9,443 nucleotides of DNA, from contig JANQIJ010000179.1 in assembly GCA_028282185.1 (NCBI GenBank), positions 1-9,443 on the forward strand. The letters run 5' to 3'. Made by a program: the position numbers and the translations under genes. Under the pieces are notes generated by a model that was not told where the DNA came from, did no database searches, and was given only the letters and a program-made list of their open reading frames with translations. Shown here in pieces: positions 1 to 5,630 of this stretch. This DNA is from Rhodospirillales bacterium. Lineage in GTDB: Bacteria; Pseudomonadota; Alphaproteobacteria; Rhodospirillales; Casp-alpha2. Position 1 is the first letter of the stretch. Every line of letters begins with the position of its first letter.

Positions 1-1266
1 CTGCTTGACGGCGGCGATACCTGGCAGGGGTCCTACACGGCGCTCGAGACCCAGGGCCAGGACATGGTCGACATCATGAACGCGCGGGATGTCGACGCGA
101 TGACCGCCCATTGGGAATTCACCTACGGCACCGACCGGGTCAATGCGCTGATGGAGATGCTCGATTTCCCGTTCCTCGCCGGCAATGTGGTCGATACGGA
201 ATGGGAAGAGCCGGTGTTCGATTCGACCGCCTGGTTCGAACGCGGCGGGATCAAGATCGCGGTCATCGGTCAGGCCTTTCCCTACACGCCGATCGCCAAT
301 CCGCGTTACAAGATTCCCAACTGGTCCTTCGGTATCCGCGAAAAACTGGTCGCCCAGCGGGTCGAGGCGGCGCGCGAAAAGGGCGCCGAACTGGTCGTAC
401 TTCTGAGCCACAACGGTTTCGACGTCGACCGTAAGCTCGCCGGCCGGGTCAAGGGCATCGACGTGATCCTGACGGGACATACCCATGACGCCCTGCCGGT
501 CGCCGTCAAGGTCGGCCAGACGTTGTTGGTCGCCTCTGGCTCGCACGGCAAATTCCTCGCCAGGCTCGATCTCGACGTTCGTGACAAGAAGGTCGCCGAT
601 TACCGGTTCCGCCTGATCCCGGTGTTTTCCGACGCGATCCAACCGGACGCCGAAATGGCCGGGCTGATCGAAAAGATTCGCGCGCCGCATTTGGAAAAGA
701 TCAGCCGGGTGCTCGGCCGGACCGAATCCCTGCTCTATCGGCGGGGCAATTTCAACGGCACCTTCGACGATCTGATCTGTCAGGCGCTATTGGCCGAACG
801 GGATGCGGAAATCGTCCTGTCGCCCGGGTTCCGTTGGGGCGCCAGCCTGCCGCCGGGCGAGGCGATCACCGTCGAACAGGTCTATAACCAGACGGCGATC
901 ACCTATCCCAAGGCCTATCGTATCAAGATGACCGGCCGGTTCCTCAAGGAGGTTCTGGAAGACGTCGCCGACAACCTGTTCAACCCCGACCCTTATTTCC
1001 AACAGGGCGGCGACATGGTGCGGGTCGGCGGTCTGTCCTATGCCATCGACGTCGGGCAGAAGATCGGATCGCGAATTTCCGACATGACCTTGCTGCGCAC
1101 GGGCAAGCCCATCGATCCGGCTCGCGAATACGTGGTCACCGGCTGGGCCTCGGTCAACGAGGCGACCGAGGGGCCGCCGGTCTACGATCTGGTGACCCGC
1201 TATATCGAAAAGAAAAAGGTCGTCACCGTGCCCGAGAACGACACCATTCGAATCACCGGTACGTAA
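1..1266 (+). CDS. soxB: SoxB, sulfate thiohydrolase/thiosulfohydrolase (5'-truncated by window edge)
   Basis: SoxB is the dimanganese periplasmic hydrolase of the Sox pathway that releases sulfate from the SoxYZ-bound S-sulfonate. The reading frame is open from base 1, so the ATG at 64 is internal and not the start. About 140 N-terminal residues, including the expected export signal, should lie to the left, since the family is roughly 560 residues and 421 are present. Visible 5'-nucleotidase-type metallophosphoesterase motifs, in window residue numbers, are GGDTWQGS (4-11), HWEFTYG (37-43), LLSHNGFDVD (134-143) and GHTHDALP (159-166). The C-terminal domain carries RRGNFNGTFDDLI, SPGFRWG and NLFNPDP. 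The usual Gly before HWEFTYG is Ala here, a mild change. It stops with TAA at 1264-1266. soxV follows 97 nt downstream on the same strand. Family assignment is very secure. Confidence 0.97.
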   Translation: MLDGGDTWQGSYTALETQGQDMVDIMNARDVDAMTAHWEFTYGTDRVNALMEMLDFPFLAGNVVDTEWEEPVFDSTAWFERGGIKIAVIGQAFPYTPIANPRYKIPNWSFGIREKLVAQRVEAAREKGAELVVLLSHNGFDVDRKLAGRVKGIDVILTGHTHDALPVAVKVGQTLLVASGSHGKFLARLDLDVRDKKVADYRFRLIPVFSDAIQPDAEMAGLIEKIRAPHLEKISRVLGRTESLLYRRGNFNGTFDDLICQALLAERDAEIVLSPGFRWGASLPPGEAITVEQVYNQTAITYPKAYRIKMTGRFLKEVLEDVADNLFNPDPYFQQGGDMVRVGGLSYAIDVGQKIGSRISDMTLLRTGKPIDPAREYVVTGWASVNEATEGPPVYDLVTRYIEKKKVVTVPENDTIRITGT

Positions 1267-1304
1267 GCGGCGGTCTGACAGGGGAATCGGGGGCGACAAT
1301 TCAA

Positions 1305-1323
1305 GGCGCCCAAGGGGGGCGCC
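1305..1323 (+). other. GC-rich hairpin between soxB and soxV
   Basis: A perfect 7-bp stem (GGCGCCC at 1305-1311, GGGCGCC at 1317-1323) closes a 5-nt loop. No T-run follows on either strand, so it does not look like an intrinsic terminator. In an operon gap it could be an mRNA processing or stability element that sets different soxB and soxV levels. The structure is seen directly; the role is inferred. Confidence 0.4.
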
Positions 1324-1363
1324 CGGACGACGCGCCGAACGGCGGAGGAGAGGCGAGCAGCAG

Positions 1364-2107
1364 ATGGGCGGGATGGATATTTCCTATGCCGGCGCCTTGG
1401 GCGCGGGGTTGCTCAGTTTCCTGTCGCCCTGTGTGCTGCCGCTGGTGCCGCCCTACCTGTGTTTCCTGGGCGGCGTCACCCTGGACCAGATCACGGATGA
1501 GGATACGGTCGACCCGAAACTGATGCGCCGCGTGTTCTACGCGGCCCTGGCCTTCGTCTTCGGGTTTTCGACGGTGTTCATCGCGCTGGGCGCCACGGCC
1601 TCGACCCTGGGCCAACTGGTCGCCGATCACCTGGATCTGTTGGCCAAGCTGGCCGGTGTGGTGATCATCATCCTGGGCATCCATTTCATCGGCATCGTCA
1701 AGATCCCGATCCTCTATCGCGAGGCCCGGTTCCATGCGGAGCAGAAACCCGCGGGCCTGATCGGCGCTTACATCATCGGTCTCGCCTTCGCTTTCGGCTG
1801 GACGCCCTGCGTCGGCCCGGTGCTGGCGGCGATTTTGATGGTCGCGGGGACGGAAACCGACGTGACCTATGGGATTTCCCTGCTGGCGGTCTACTCGGCC
1901 GGATTGGGTGTTCCGTTCCTCGCCGCCGCCCTGGCGGTGCGTCCGTTCATGGGTTTCATGAGCCGGGCAAAACGCCACATGCAGACGGTCGAGCGGACCA
2001 TGGGCGGCCTGCTGGTCCTGACCGGCGTGATGTTCCTGACCGGCACCATGGCCGACGTCGCCTATTGGATCCTGGAAACCTTCCCGGCGTTGGGCAAGAT
2101 CGGTTAA
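1364..2107 (+). CDS. soxV: SoxV, CcdA/DsbD-type membrane thiol-disulfide transporter
   Basis: A 247-residue membrane protein of the CcdA family. It passes electrons from cytoplasmic thioredoxin to periplasmic thioredoxins such as SoxW and SoxS. About six hydrophobic segments are visible, roughly at residues 8-33, 55-80, 91-112, 131-153, 159-182 and 212-236. The two transport cysteines are in SFLSPCVLPLVPPY (C23) and FGWTPCVGPV (C139), each next to a proline as in CcdA. A third Cys, C33, lies in the first helix. A purine-rich ribosome site (GGAGGAGAGG, 1344-1353) precedes ATG 1364. The in-frame ATG at 1373 is an alternative that would drop three residues. The gene follows soxB on the same strand and is probably co-transcribed. 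The sox context favours SoxV over the cytochrome c maturation paralogue CcdA. Confidence 0.93.
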   Translation: MGGMDISYAGALGAGLLSFLSPCVLPLVPPYLCFLGGVTLDQITDEDTVDPKLMRRVFYAALAFVFGFSTVFIALGATASTLGQLVADHLDLLAKLAGVVIIILGIHFIGIVKIPILYREARFHAEQKPAGLIGAYIIGLAFAFGWTPCVGPVLAAILMVAGTETDVTYGISLLAVYSAGLGVPFLAAALAVRPFMGFMSRAKRHMQTVERTMGGLLVLTGVMFLTGTMADVAYWILETFPALGKIG

Positions 2108-2141
2108 CATCGATCCATCCGACGTCACGCTTGGCCATTTG

Positions 2142-2181
2142 CCGGCCCATGGGGGCCGGGCAGGCTGGCGCTTTGCGCGCC
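2142..2181. terminator. Possible weak bidirectional terminator between convergent genes
   Basis: The 84-nt gap between convergent soxV and the exported protein gene holds two short GC-rich hairpins. One has a 7-bp stem (CCGGCCC 2142-2148 with GGGCCGG 2153-2159). The other has a 5-bp stem (GGCGC 2167-2171 with GCGCC 2177-2181). Neither is followed by a convincing T-run on either strand, so the terminator role rests mainly on position. Confidence 0.25.
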
Positions 2182-2191
2182 GGGCCCCGCG

Positions 2192-2950
2192 TCAACCAAA
2201 GCGCAGCCACAAAAGGTCGTCGGTCGACACCACCCGGCGCAGGATATTGACCACGGCAAGCTGGTTCTTCTCGGCGATGGCGACCCACATGCGGTCCAGG
2301 TAGAACAGGCTGTCGTCGATCAGGCGCGTGAAATTGGGGTTGTCGGCAAGCGCCTTCGGCGCCTGATCGCGGCATTGCCCGTACCAATGGATCGACACCG
2401 CCAGGCGCTGGCGCAGCCGGTTGGTTTCCTTGGCGTCGGTGAAGCCCGGTGGGTTGCGGCGGAAATGAAACAGCTCGCGGAACGCGGCATTGGCTTCGGC
2501 GATGCAATCGGCGAACAGAAAGACACCGTTGCGCCGGCGCAGATCGACCGCCGCCGCGCGCAGGGGTGACAAAGCCTTCTGTGCTGCCTCGCCGTCGCCG
2601 GCCAGGGCCGCGGTCAAGCCCTGTTCGGCGCGGCTTGCGATGTCGTCGAACGAGGCCCGCCAGGCGGGATCGGCAGCGTAAATGTCCGGCGGCGCATCGC
2701 CGAACCGGGCCGTCACGGCCCGCCATTTCTCGGCGAAGGATTCCAACTCGAGGGCGGCAACGTCCGGCGCCCCGCGGCGCAGGTAGAAAAGCGCCTGTCG
2801 GTAATGGGCGAAGGCCTCGGCCATGCCCTCGTGAAATTCCCGGGTCGGGCCCGCGGCGGCCGGCGTGCTCCAGGACAGGCTGAGGGCCAAGACCGCCAGG
2901 GTGGCAAACAACAGGGAGCGGGCGCGGCTGGGCGCCTTAGCGTCGTTCAT
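2192..2950 (-). CDS. Unrecognised exported helical protein in sox cluster
   Basis: I do not recognise this 252-residue protein. The ATG at 2950 is preferred because an AGGAAAAGGA-like ribosome site lies just upstream and because it gives a normal Sec signal peptide: a basic start, a hydrophobic core at about residues 12-28, and a cleavage site after TPAAA at about residue 33. The frame continues upstream to 3010, but that stretch reads like leader DNA. The mature part looks mostly alpha-helical, with many Ala, Leu, Glu and Arg residues in amphipathic pattern. It has just two cysteines, C149 (FLFADCIAE) and C193 (WYGQCRDQA). There is no CXXCH haem motif, no CXXC and no metallophosphoesterase or rhodanese motif. 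The C-terminal third (RLIDDSLFYLDRMWVAIAEKNQ) looks like a conserved helical bundle. It is convergent with soxV and divergent from soxW, so a periplasmic role in sulfur oxidation or SoxV/SoxW thiol chemistry is plausible but inferred only from context. Confidence 0.8.
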   Translation of the reverse strand: MNDAKAPSRARSLLFATLAVLALSLSWSTPAAAGPTREFHEGMAEAFAHYRQALFYLRRGAPDVAALELESFAEKWRAVTARFGDAPPDIYAADPAWRASFDDIASRAEQGLTAALAGDGEAAQKALSPLRAAAVDLRRRNGVFLFADCIAEANAAFRELFHFRRNPPGFTDAKETNRLRQRLAVSIHWYGQCRDQAPKALADNPNFTRLIDDSLFYLDRMWVAIAEKNQLAVVNILRRVVSTDDLLWLRFG

Positions 2951-3039
2951 GATCGGGTCCTTTTCCTCAATCCCTTCCACGGGTCCCGCGACCGGTCCGT
3001 GCGGGAACATGCTCGCCGGTGCCCGGTGCCGTCGTCCTG

Positions 3040-3068
3040 GAACTCATATTCAAAAAAGAGTATATGAT
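3040..3068 (+). promoter_or_regulatory. Putative soxW promoter with SoxR-type element
   Basis: This is an AT-rich island in otherwise GC-rich DNA. TATGAT (3063-3068) is a good -10 element for soxW, but the matching -35 position (about 3040-3045) is weak, which fits an activated or regulated promoter. The reverse strand of 3044-3054 reads TTTGAATATGA, the same 11-mer found upstream of soxR and fccA. TCATAT (3044-3049) and ATATGA (3062-3067) form a 6-bp inverted repeat with a 12-nt gap that spans the promoter. The same island may serve the divergent exported protein gene. The arrangement suits repression by SoxR; this is inference. Confidence 0.45.
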
Positions 3069-3137
3069 ATTTGACCGGGGCATCCATCGGGAAATGGCTT
3101 GATGCGCCCACGCGTCCATGGGAGGAGACAGGCAATC

Positions 3138-3803
3138 ATGACGGAAACAATGCTCAGCCGGCGGCGCTTCACCACGGCGAGCCTGGCCGGCATTGCCGGC
3201 GCGGCACTGGGCGCGGGCGCGCTTTCCTGGCCCGTTCTGGCGGCGCCGCCGGAAGGCTATGCGCCGGTGCCCAAGGGCGACAGCGAATTCGGCTCCTACA
3301 CCCAGTCATGGTTCCTGGAAAGCTTCTATGAACTGCCCGACGACTTGGCGGAAGCTCAATCCAATGGCAAACGCCTGGCCGTGCTGTGGGAACTGGACGG
3401 CTGTCCCTATTGCCGTGAAATGCATCTGGTCAACTTCGCCATCCCCGAGATCACCGACTATGTCCGGGCGAACTTCGAAATCGTCCAGATGGATCTGCGC
3501 GGGTCGAAGGAAACGGTCGATTTCGATGGCAAGGAGATGGATGAGAAGAGTTTGGCCCGGCGCCACGGCGTTCGCTTCACCCCGACCGTTCAGTTTTTCC
3601 CGGAAACGCTCGACGGCGCCACCGGCAAGACCGGCCGGGAATTGGAGGTCGCGCGCATGCCCGGTTACTTCCGGCCCTACCACTTCCTGGTGATGTTCCA
3701 ATATGTTCGGGAGAAGGGCTATGAAAGCGGCGACTTCCGGTCATACCTCAACGCCCGTACAGCGGCGCTCAAGGCCGAGGGCAAATCGCCGCCCAATTGG
3801 TGA
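3138..3803 (+). CDS. soxW: SoxW-like periplasmic thioredoxin with Tat signal
   Basis: A thioredoxin-fold protein of 221 residues, likely the periplasmic partner of SoxV that delivers reductant to Sox proteins. The redox motif is GCPYC (C89 and C92), followed by REMH. The cis-proline loop is RFTPTVQFF (P149). ATG 3138 is chosen because GGAGGAG (3121-3127) lies 10 nt upstream and because it gives an N-terminus with a twin-arginine motif, SRRRF (residues 7-11), then a moderately hydrophobic Ala/Gly-rich stretch ending near WPVLA (31-35). The TTG/ATG codons at 3099/3102 would only add a non-signal extension. A Tat rather than Sec signal is notable for such a small redox protein. The last ~40 residues (after about 180) extend past the thioredoxin core. 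It is convergent with soxR. The thioredoxin call is secure; SoxW rather than another thioredoxin follows from context. Confidence 0.88.
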   Translation: MTETMLSRRRFTTASLAGIAGAALGAGALSWPVLAAPPEGYAPVPKGDSEFGSYTQSWFLESFYELPDDLAEAQSNGKRLAVLWELDGCPYCREMHLVNFAIPEITDYVRANFEIVQMDLRGSKETVDFDGKEMDEKSLARRHGVRFTPTVQFFPETLDGATGKTGRELEVARMPGYFRPYHFLVMFQYVREKGYESGDFRSYLNARTAALKAEGKSPPNW

Positions 3804-3886
3804 GTTTCGTCAATCGGCCGGCTCGGGCCGCCTTCGACCAGGTTGCCAAGTGTTCGGCACTGTCATCGGCCGTAAGCCATCGGTGG

Positions 3887-4228
3887 TCAGGCGGCGGCGG
3901 CTTTCGCCGGTCGGGTTTCGCCGCCGGCCTCTGGGCTGCAGAACAAGTCGTACAGCAGGCCGATGACCTGTTCGGCCTCGCGGCTCGCCAGGCTGTAGTA
4001 GATTTGCTTCGAATCGCGTCGTGTGGCGACCAACTTCTCGGCGCGTAAACGGGCCAGTTGCTGGGACAAGGTCGGCTGACGGATGCCGAGGATTTCCTCA
4101 AGCTCGCCAACGTTCTTCTCGCCGTCGGCAAGGGTACAGAGGATGACCAATCGATTGTCGTTCGCCAATGCCTTGAGGAATTGACAGGCGCGTTTGGCGT
4201 TGCTGTACATGTTTTCGTCGGGAATCAT
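3887..4228 (-). CDS. soxR: SoxR, ArsR-family persulfide-responsive repressor
   Basis: A 113-residue winged-helix repressor of the ArsR/SmtB family, expected to shut off sox genes until reactive sulfur is present. The recognition helix region reads GIRQPTLSQQLARLR (residues 48-62), and the wing is TRRDSKQIYYSL. It has three cysteines: C15 (KRACQFL), C31 (VILCTL) and C97 (YDLFCSP). The C31/C97 pair lines up with the disulfide or polysulfide-forming pair of BigR, SqrR and YgaV, so it should sense sulfane sulfur rather than metal; the metal-site motif ELCVCD is absent. ATG 4228 is chosen because it matches the family N-terminus. A TTG at 4279 would add 17 residues, and part of that extension lies close to the promoter. 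It faces soxW. Autoregulation is likely, given the inverted repeat at 4301-4336. Confidence 0.93.
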   Translation of the reverse strand: MIPDENMYSNAKRACQFLKALANDNRLVILCTLADGEKNVGELEEILGIRQPTLSQQLARLRAEKLVATRRDSKQIYYSLASREAEQVIGLLYDLFCSPEAGGETRPAKAAAA

Positions 4229-4286
4229 AATTTCGCCCCCCGGGCAGGTCCCTGACGTTGAAATTACAACGGTATTCAAGGACGTT

Positions 4287-4292
4287 ACTATA
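4287..4292 (-). promoter_or_regulatory. Putative -10 element of soxR promoter
   Basis: On the minus strand TATAGT matches the sigma-70 -10 consensus at five of six positions and sits about 60 nt before the soxR ATG. A -35-like TTGAAA occurs at 4319-4314, but the 21-nt spacing is long. TAATTA (4296-4291) at 17 nt is an alternative -10. The operator-like inverted repeat at 4301-4336 covers the -35 side. Confidence 0.35.
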
Positions 4293-4300
4293 ATTAACGA

Positions 4301-4336
4301 AATTTGAATGTGATTTCAATTGATAACATTCAAATT
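4301..4336. promoter_or_regulatory. Inverted repeat upstream of soxR, putative SoxR operator
   Basis: A perfect 10-bp inverted repeat (AATTTGAATG 4301-4310 and CATTCAAATT 4327-4336) flanks a 16-nt centre. The centre holds an 8-bp palindrome, TCAATTGA (4316-4323). Each arm carries the TTTGAATGT element also seen upstream of soxW and fccA. The position over the soxR promoter suggests autorepression. ArsR-family sulfur sensors bind AT-rich inverted repeats containing ATTC/GAAT half-sites. Assignment to SoxR is inference. Confidence 0.5.
4320..4333. promoter_or_regulatory. Near-match FNR-type box upstream of soxR
   Basis: TTGAT-AACA-TTCAA matches the TTGAT-N4-ATCAA consensus at nine of ten positions. 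It overlaps the right arm of the inverted repeat, so the match may be a by-product of that repeat. It is listed because a perfect box lies upstream of fccA. Confidence 0.2.
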
Positions 4337-4347
4337 CCCGTGTGAAA

Positions 4348-4379
4348 TCACGAAAACGTGACCTTGCCGATCCCTCGGC
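4348..4379 (-). terminator. Weak hairpins downstream of hbpS-like gene
   Basis: Two small stems follow the stop codon at 4389 in the direction of transcription. One is GCCGA/TCGGC (4366-4379, loop of 4). The other is TCACG/CGTGA (4348-4361, loop of 4), which on the minus strand can be lengthened by G-U pairs and is followed by TTT. They could partly end transcription before the soxR promoter. Stems are short and T-runs are poor. Confidence 0.25.
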
Positions 4380-4388
4380 GGTCTTCCC

Positions 4389-4898
4389 CTAGAAGTCCAA
4401 TTTGTCGGTTATCGCTTCCATGCCGATGCGGGCGCAGGCATCGTCGGCCTCACCCCCCGGTGCGCCGGAAACGCCTACCCCGGCGACGATCGAACCGGCG
4501 GATTCGACGGGCACGCCACCGCCGACCATCAGTGCGTCGGTGACGAAACGGACGGACGACATCAGCTGATCCGATTGGGTTAGCTTGCTCATTTCATGGG
4601 TGTCGGTGCGGAAGCTGACGGCGGTCCAGGCCTTGCGCCGGGCCGTTTCCGGGGTATGCGGACCGGCGAACCGGTCGCGCAGCATGACCTGCATGTTGCC
4701 GAACCGATCAACCACCGCGACGGCAACTTGGAAGCCCCGCTTGCGGCAATCGTCCAGGGTCGCTTGGGCCAATTCCTGGGCGGTTTCCAGGGTCAATATC
4801 TTGAAACTGACCATGGCCGGGGAATCGGCCTTGGCGGCGCCGACGGTAAGGCTGGCGGCGGAAGTGATCAATGCCGCGGCGGTCAGATGTTTCAACAT
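4389..4898 (-). CDS. Secreted HbpS/GlcG-family (DUF336) protein
   Basis: A 169-residue protein with a Sec signal peptide (hydrophobic residues about 6-22, likely cleavage near AKADS). It is followed by one HbpS/GlcG-type domain, the family often called haem-degrading or DUF336. Family signatures are VVDRFGNMQV (62-71), GGGVPV (126-131) and VGVSGAPGGE (141-150), with total length usual for an exported member. Known relatives include the secreted haem-binding HbpS of Streptomyces and the glycolate-operon protein GlcG; no enzymatic role can be read from sequence. ATG 4898 has an AGAGG ribosome site. It overlaps the stop of the soxS-like gene by 7 nt (ATGTTGA), so translation is probably coupled and the two proteins are probably needed together. 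A role in haem or thiol handling for periplasmic sulfur oxidation is plausible but inferred. Confidence 0.85.
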   Translation of the reverse strand: MLKHLTAAALITSAASLTVGAAKADSPAMVSFKILTLETAQELAQATLDDCRKRGFQVAVAVVDRFGNMQVMLRDRFAGPHTPETARRKAWTAVSFRTDTHEMSKLTQSDQLMSSVRFVTDALMVGGGVPVESAGSIVAGVGVSGAPGGEADDACARIGMEAITDKLDF

Positions 4899-5434
4899 GC
4901 GTTCGTCCTCTTCGTTTTGTCGGTCTCGGCGATTTTCTTGGCATCCGGCGGGCAGGCCTCGGGACCGGTGTCGAGCTGGGCGATCAATTGGCCGAGGTAT
5001 TCCCAGAAATAGGATTCGCCCGGATAGCCGACGATCCGCCCGATTTCGTGGCCGTCATCGACCAACACGAAGGTCGGCGTGAAGACCACGCGCTTTATGT
5101 TCTTCAGATCGTCCGGCCGGGGATCGTCGACACTGACTTTGCGTAGCGGCGCCCGTTTGCCTTCCTCGGTCTTCGCGTAGATGTCCGCGTTGTCGAGTTC
5201 CCAGTTTTCACAATGTTCACAGATCACCGAACCGAACATCACCAGTTCGGCCGCCAGGGCGCGGCCGGGCCAAAACGCCGCCAGGGCCAGCGCGGCGATT
5301 GCAAGCGAGCGGACCACCGGTCCGGACCGGGCCACGCGCCGGCAAACGTCATGGGTCGGCGACAGGCTCTGCGCCGATGGATTGAGCGTCACTGGACCCA
5401 AGGCCTGCGAACAGGATGTCTTCGAATGGGGCAA
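4892..5434 (-). CDS. soxS: SoxS-like periplasmic thioredoxin
   Basis: A thioredoxin-fold protein with the redox motif CEHC (C72 and C75, counting from the TTG at 5434) and a FTPTFVL cis-proline loop (P120). This short, exported design matches SoxS, the periplasmic thiol protein that reactivates SoxYZ in Paracoccus. The signal peptide core is LAIAALALAAFW (about 44-55), with cleavage near RALAA. The start is uncertain. TTG 5434 has GAGGTG 4 nt upstream but gives a 40-residue stretch before the hydrophobic core. GTG at 5335 or 5317 would give a conventional signal peptide but has no visible ribosome site. Two extra cysteines, C161 and C180, lie in the C-terminal tail, the latter as last residue. 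The gene runs into the HbpS-like gene with a 7-nt overlap and is divergent from fccA. Confidence 0.85.
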   Translation of the reverse strand: MPHSKTSCSQALGPVTLNPSAQSLSPTHDVCRRVARSGPVVRSLAIAALALAAFWPGRALAAELVMFGSVICEHCENWELDNADIYAKTEEGKRAPLRKVSVDDPRPDDLKNIKRVVFTPTFVLVDDGHEIGRIVGYPGESYFWEYLGQLIAQLDTGPEACPPDAKKIAETDKTKRTNAC

Positions 5435-5493
5435 CTCTCACCTCGTCTTTGTGCTCGGGGCGGCACCATCGGTTGGCGCCGGTCGAACATTTC

Positions 5494-5520
5494 TATATAA
5501 TATATCAAAATCGAATATGT
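5494..5520 (-). promoter_or_regulatory. Putative soxS promoter/operator
   Basis: TATATA/TATTAT choices at 5494-5502 on the minus strand could serve as the -10 of soxS. The element CATATTCGAT (reverse strand of 5510-5519), a variant of the shared SoxR-type motif, lies just upstream, where a repressor would block the -35 region. AACAT (5486-5490) and ATGTT (5517-5521) form outer inverted arms. No clear -35 is present. Confidence 0.35.
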
Positions 5521-5598
5521 TTGTCTCTCCCGGCGTGGTCCAGGCGATGATCCGGCGTTCCCGGACCATGACCGGGTCCACGGCAGATAGCGACAGCT

Positions 5599-5612
5599 TT
5601 GATGTATATCAA
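5599..5612. promoter_or_regulatory. Perfect FNR/DNR-type box upstream of fccA
   Basis: TTGAT-GTAT-ATCAA matches the consensus TTGAT-N4-ATCAA for Crp/Fnr-family oxygen or nitric-oxide regulators at all ten fixed positions. Its centre is 19.5 nt before the start of TATAAT (5625-5630). The usual class II activator spacing is about 29-30 nt, so with that -10 it would overlap the -35 hexamer and could repress. With a different -10 it could activate. The match is seen directly; which regulator binds is not known. Confidence 0.6.
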
Positions 5613-5624
5613 CGTCAATTCGTG

Positions 5625-5630
5625 TATAAT
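5625..5630 (+). promoter_or_regulatory. -10 element of putative fccA promoter
   Basis: A consensus TATAAT lies 82 nt before the fccA start in an AT-rich island. No good -35 sits at 16-18 nt; the -35 zone is occupied by the FNR-type box. The SoxR-type element TTCGAATGTGA (5639-5649) lies at or just past the expected start site, where a bound repressor would block transcription. Confidence 0.45.

Noticed and set aside
1301..2128. Long open frame antisense to soxV
   Set aside because: The predicted protein is rich in Gln, His, Arg and Asp with no domain; it is a shadow of a clear membrane protein.
2192..2950. Cytochrome c' or other haem protein
   Set aside because: The helical character is suggestive, but there is no CXXCH motif and no clear haem ligands.
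4389..4898. Glycolate oxidase accessory GlcG
   Set aside because: The family is right, but there are no glycolate genes here and the protein is exported; HbpS-like is a safer label.
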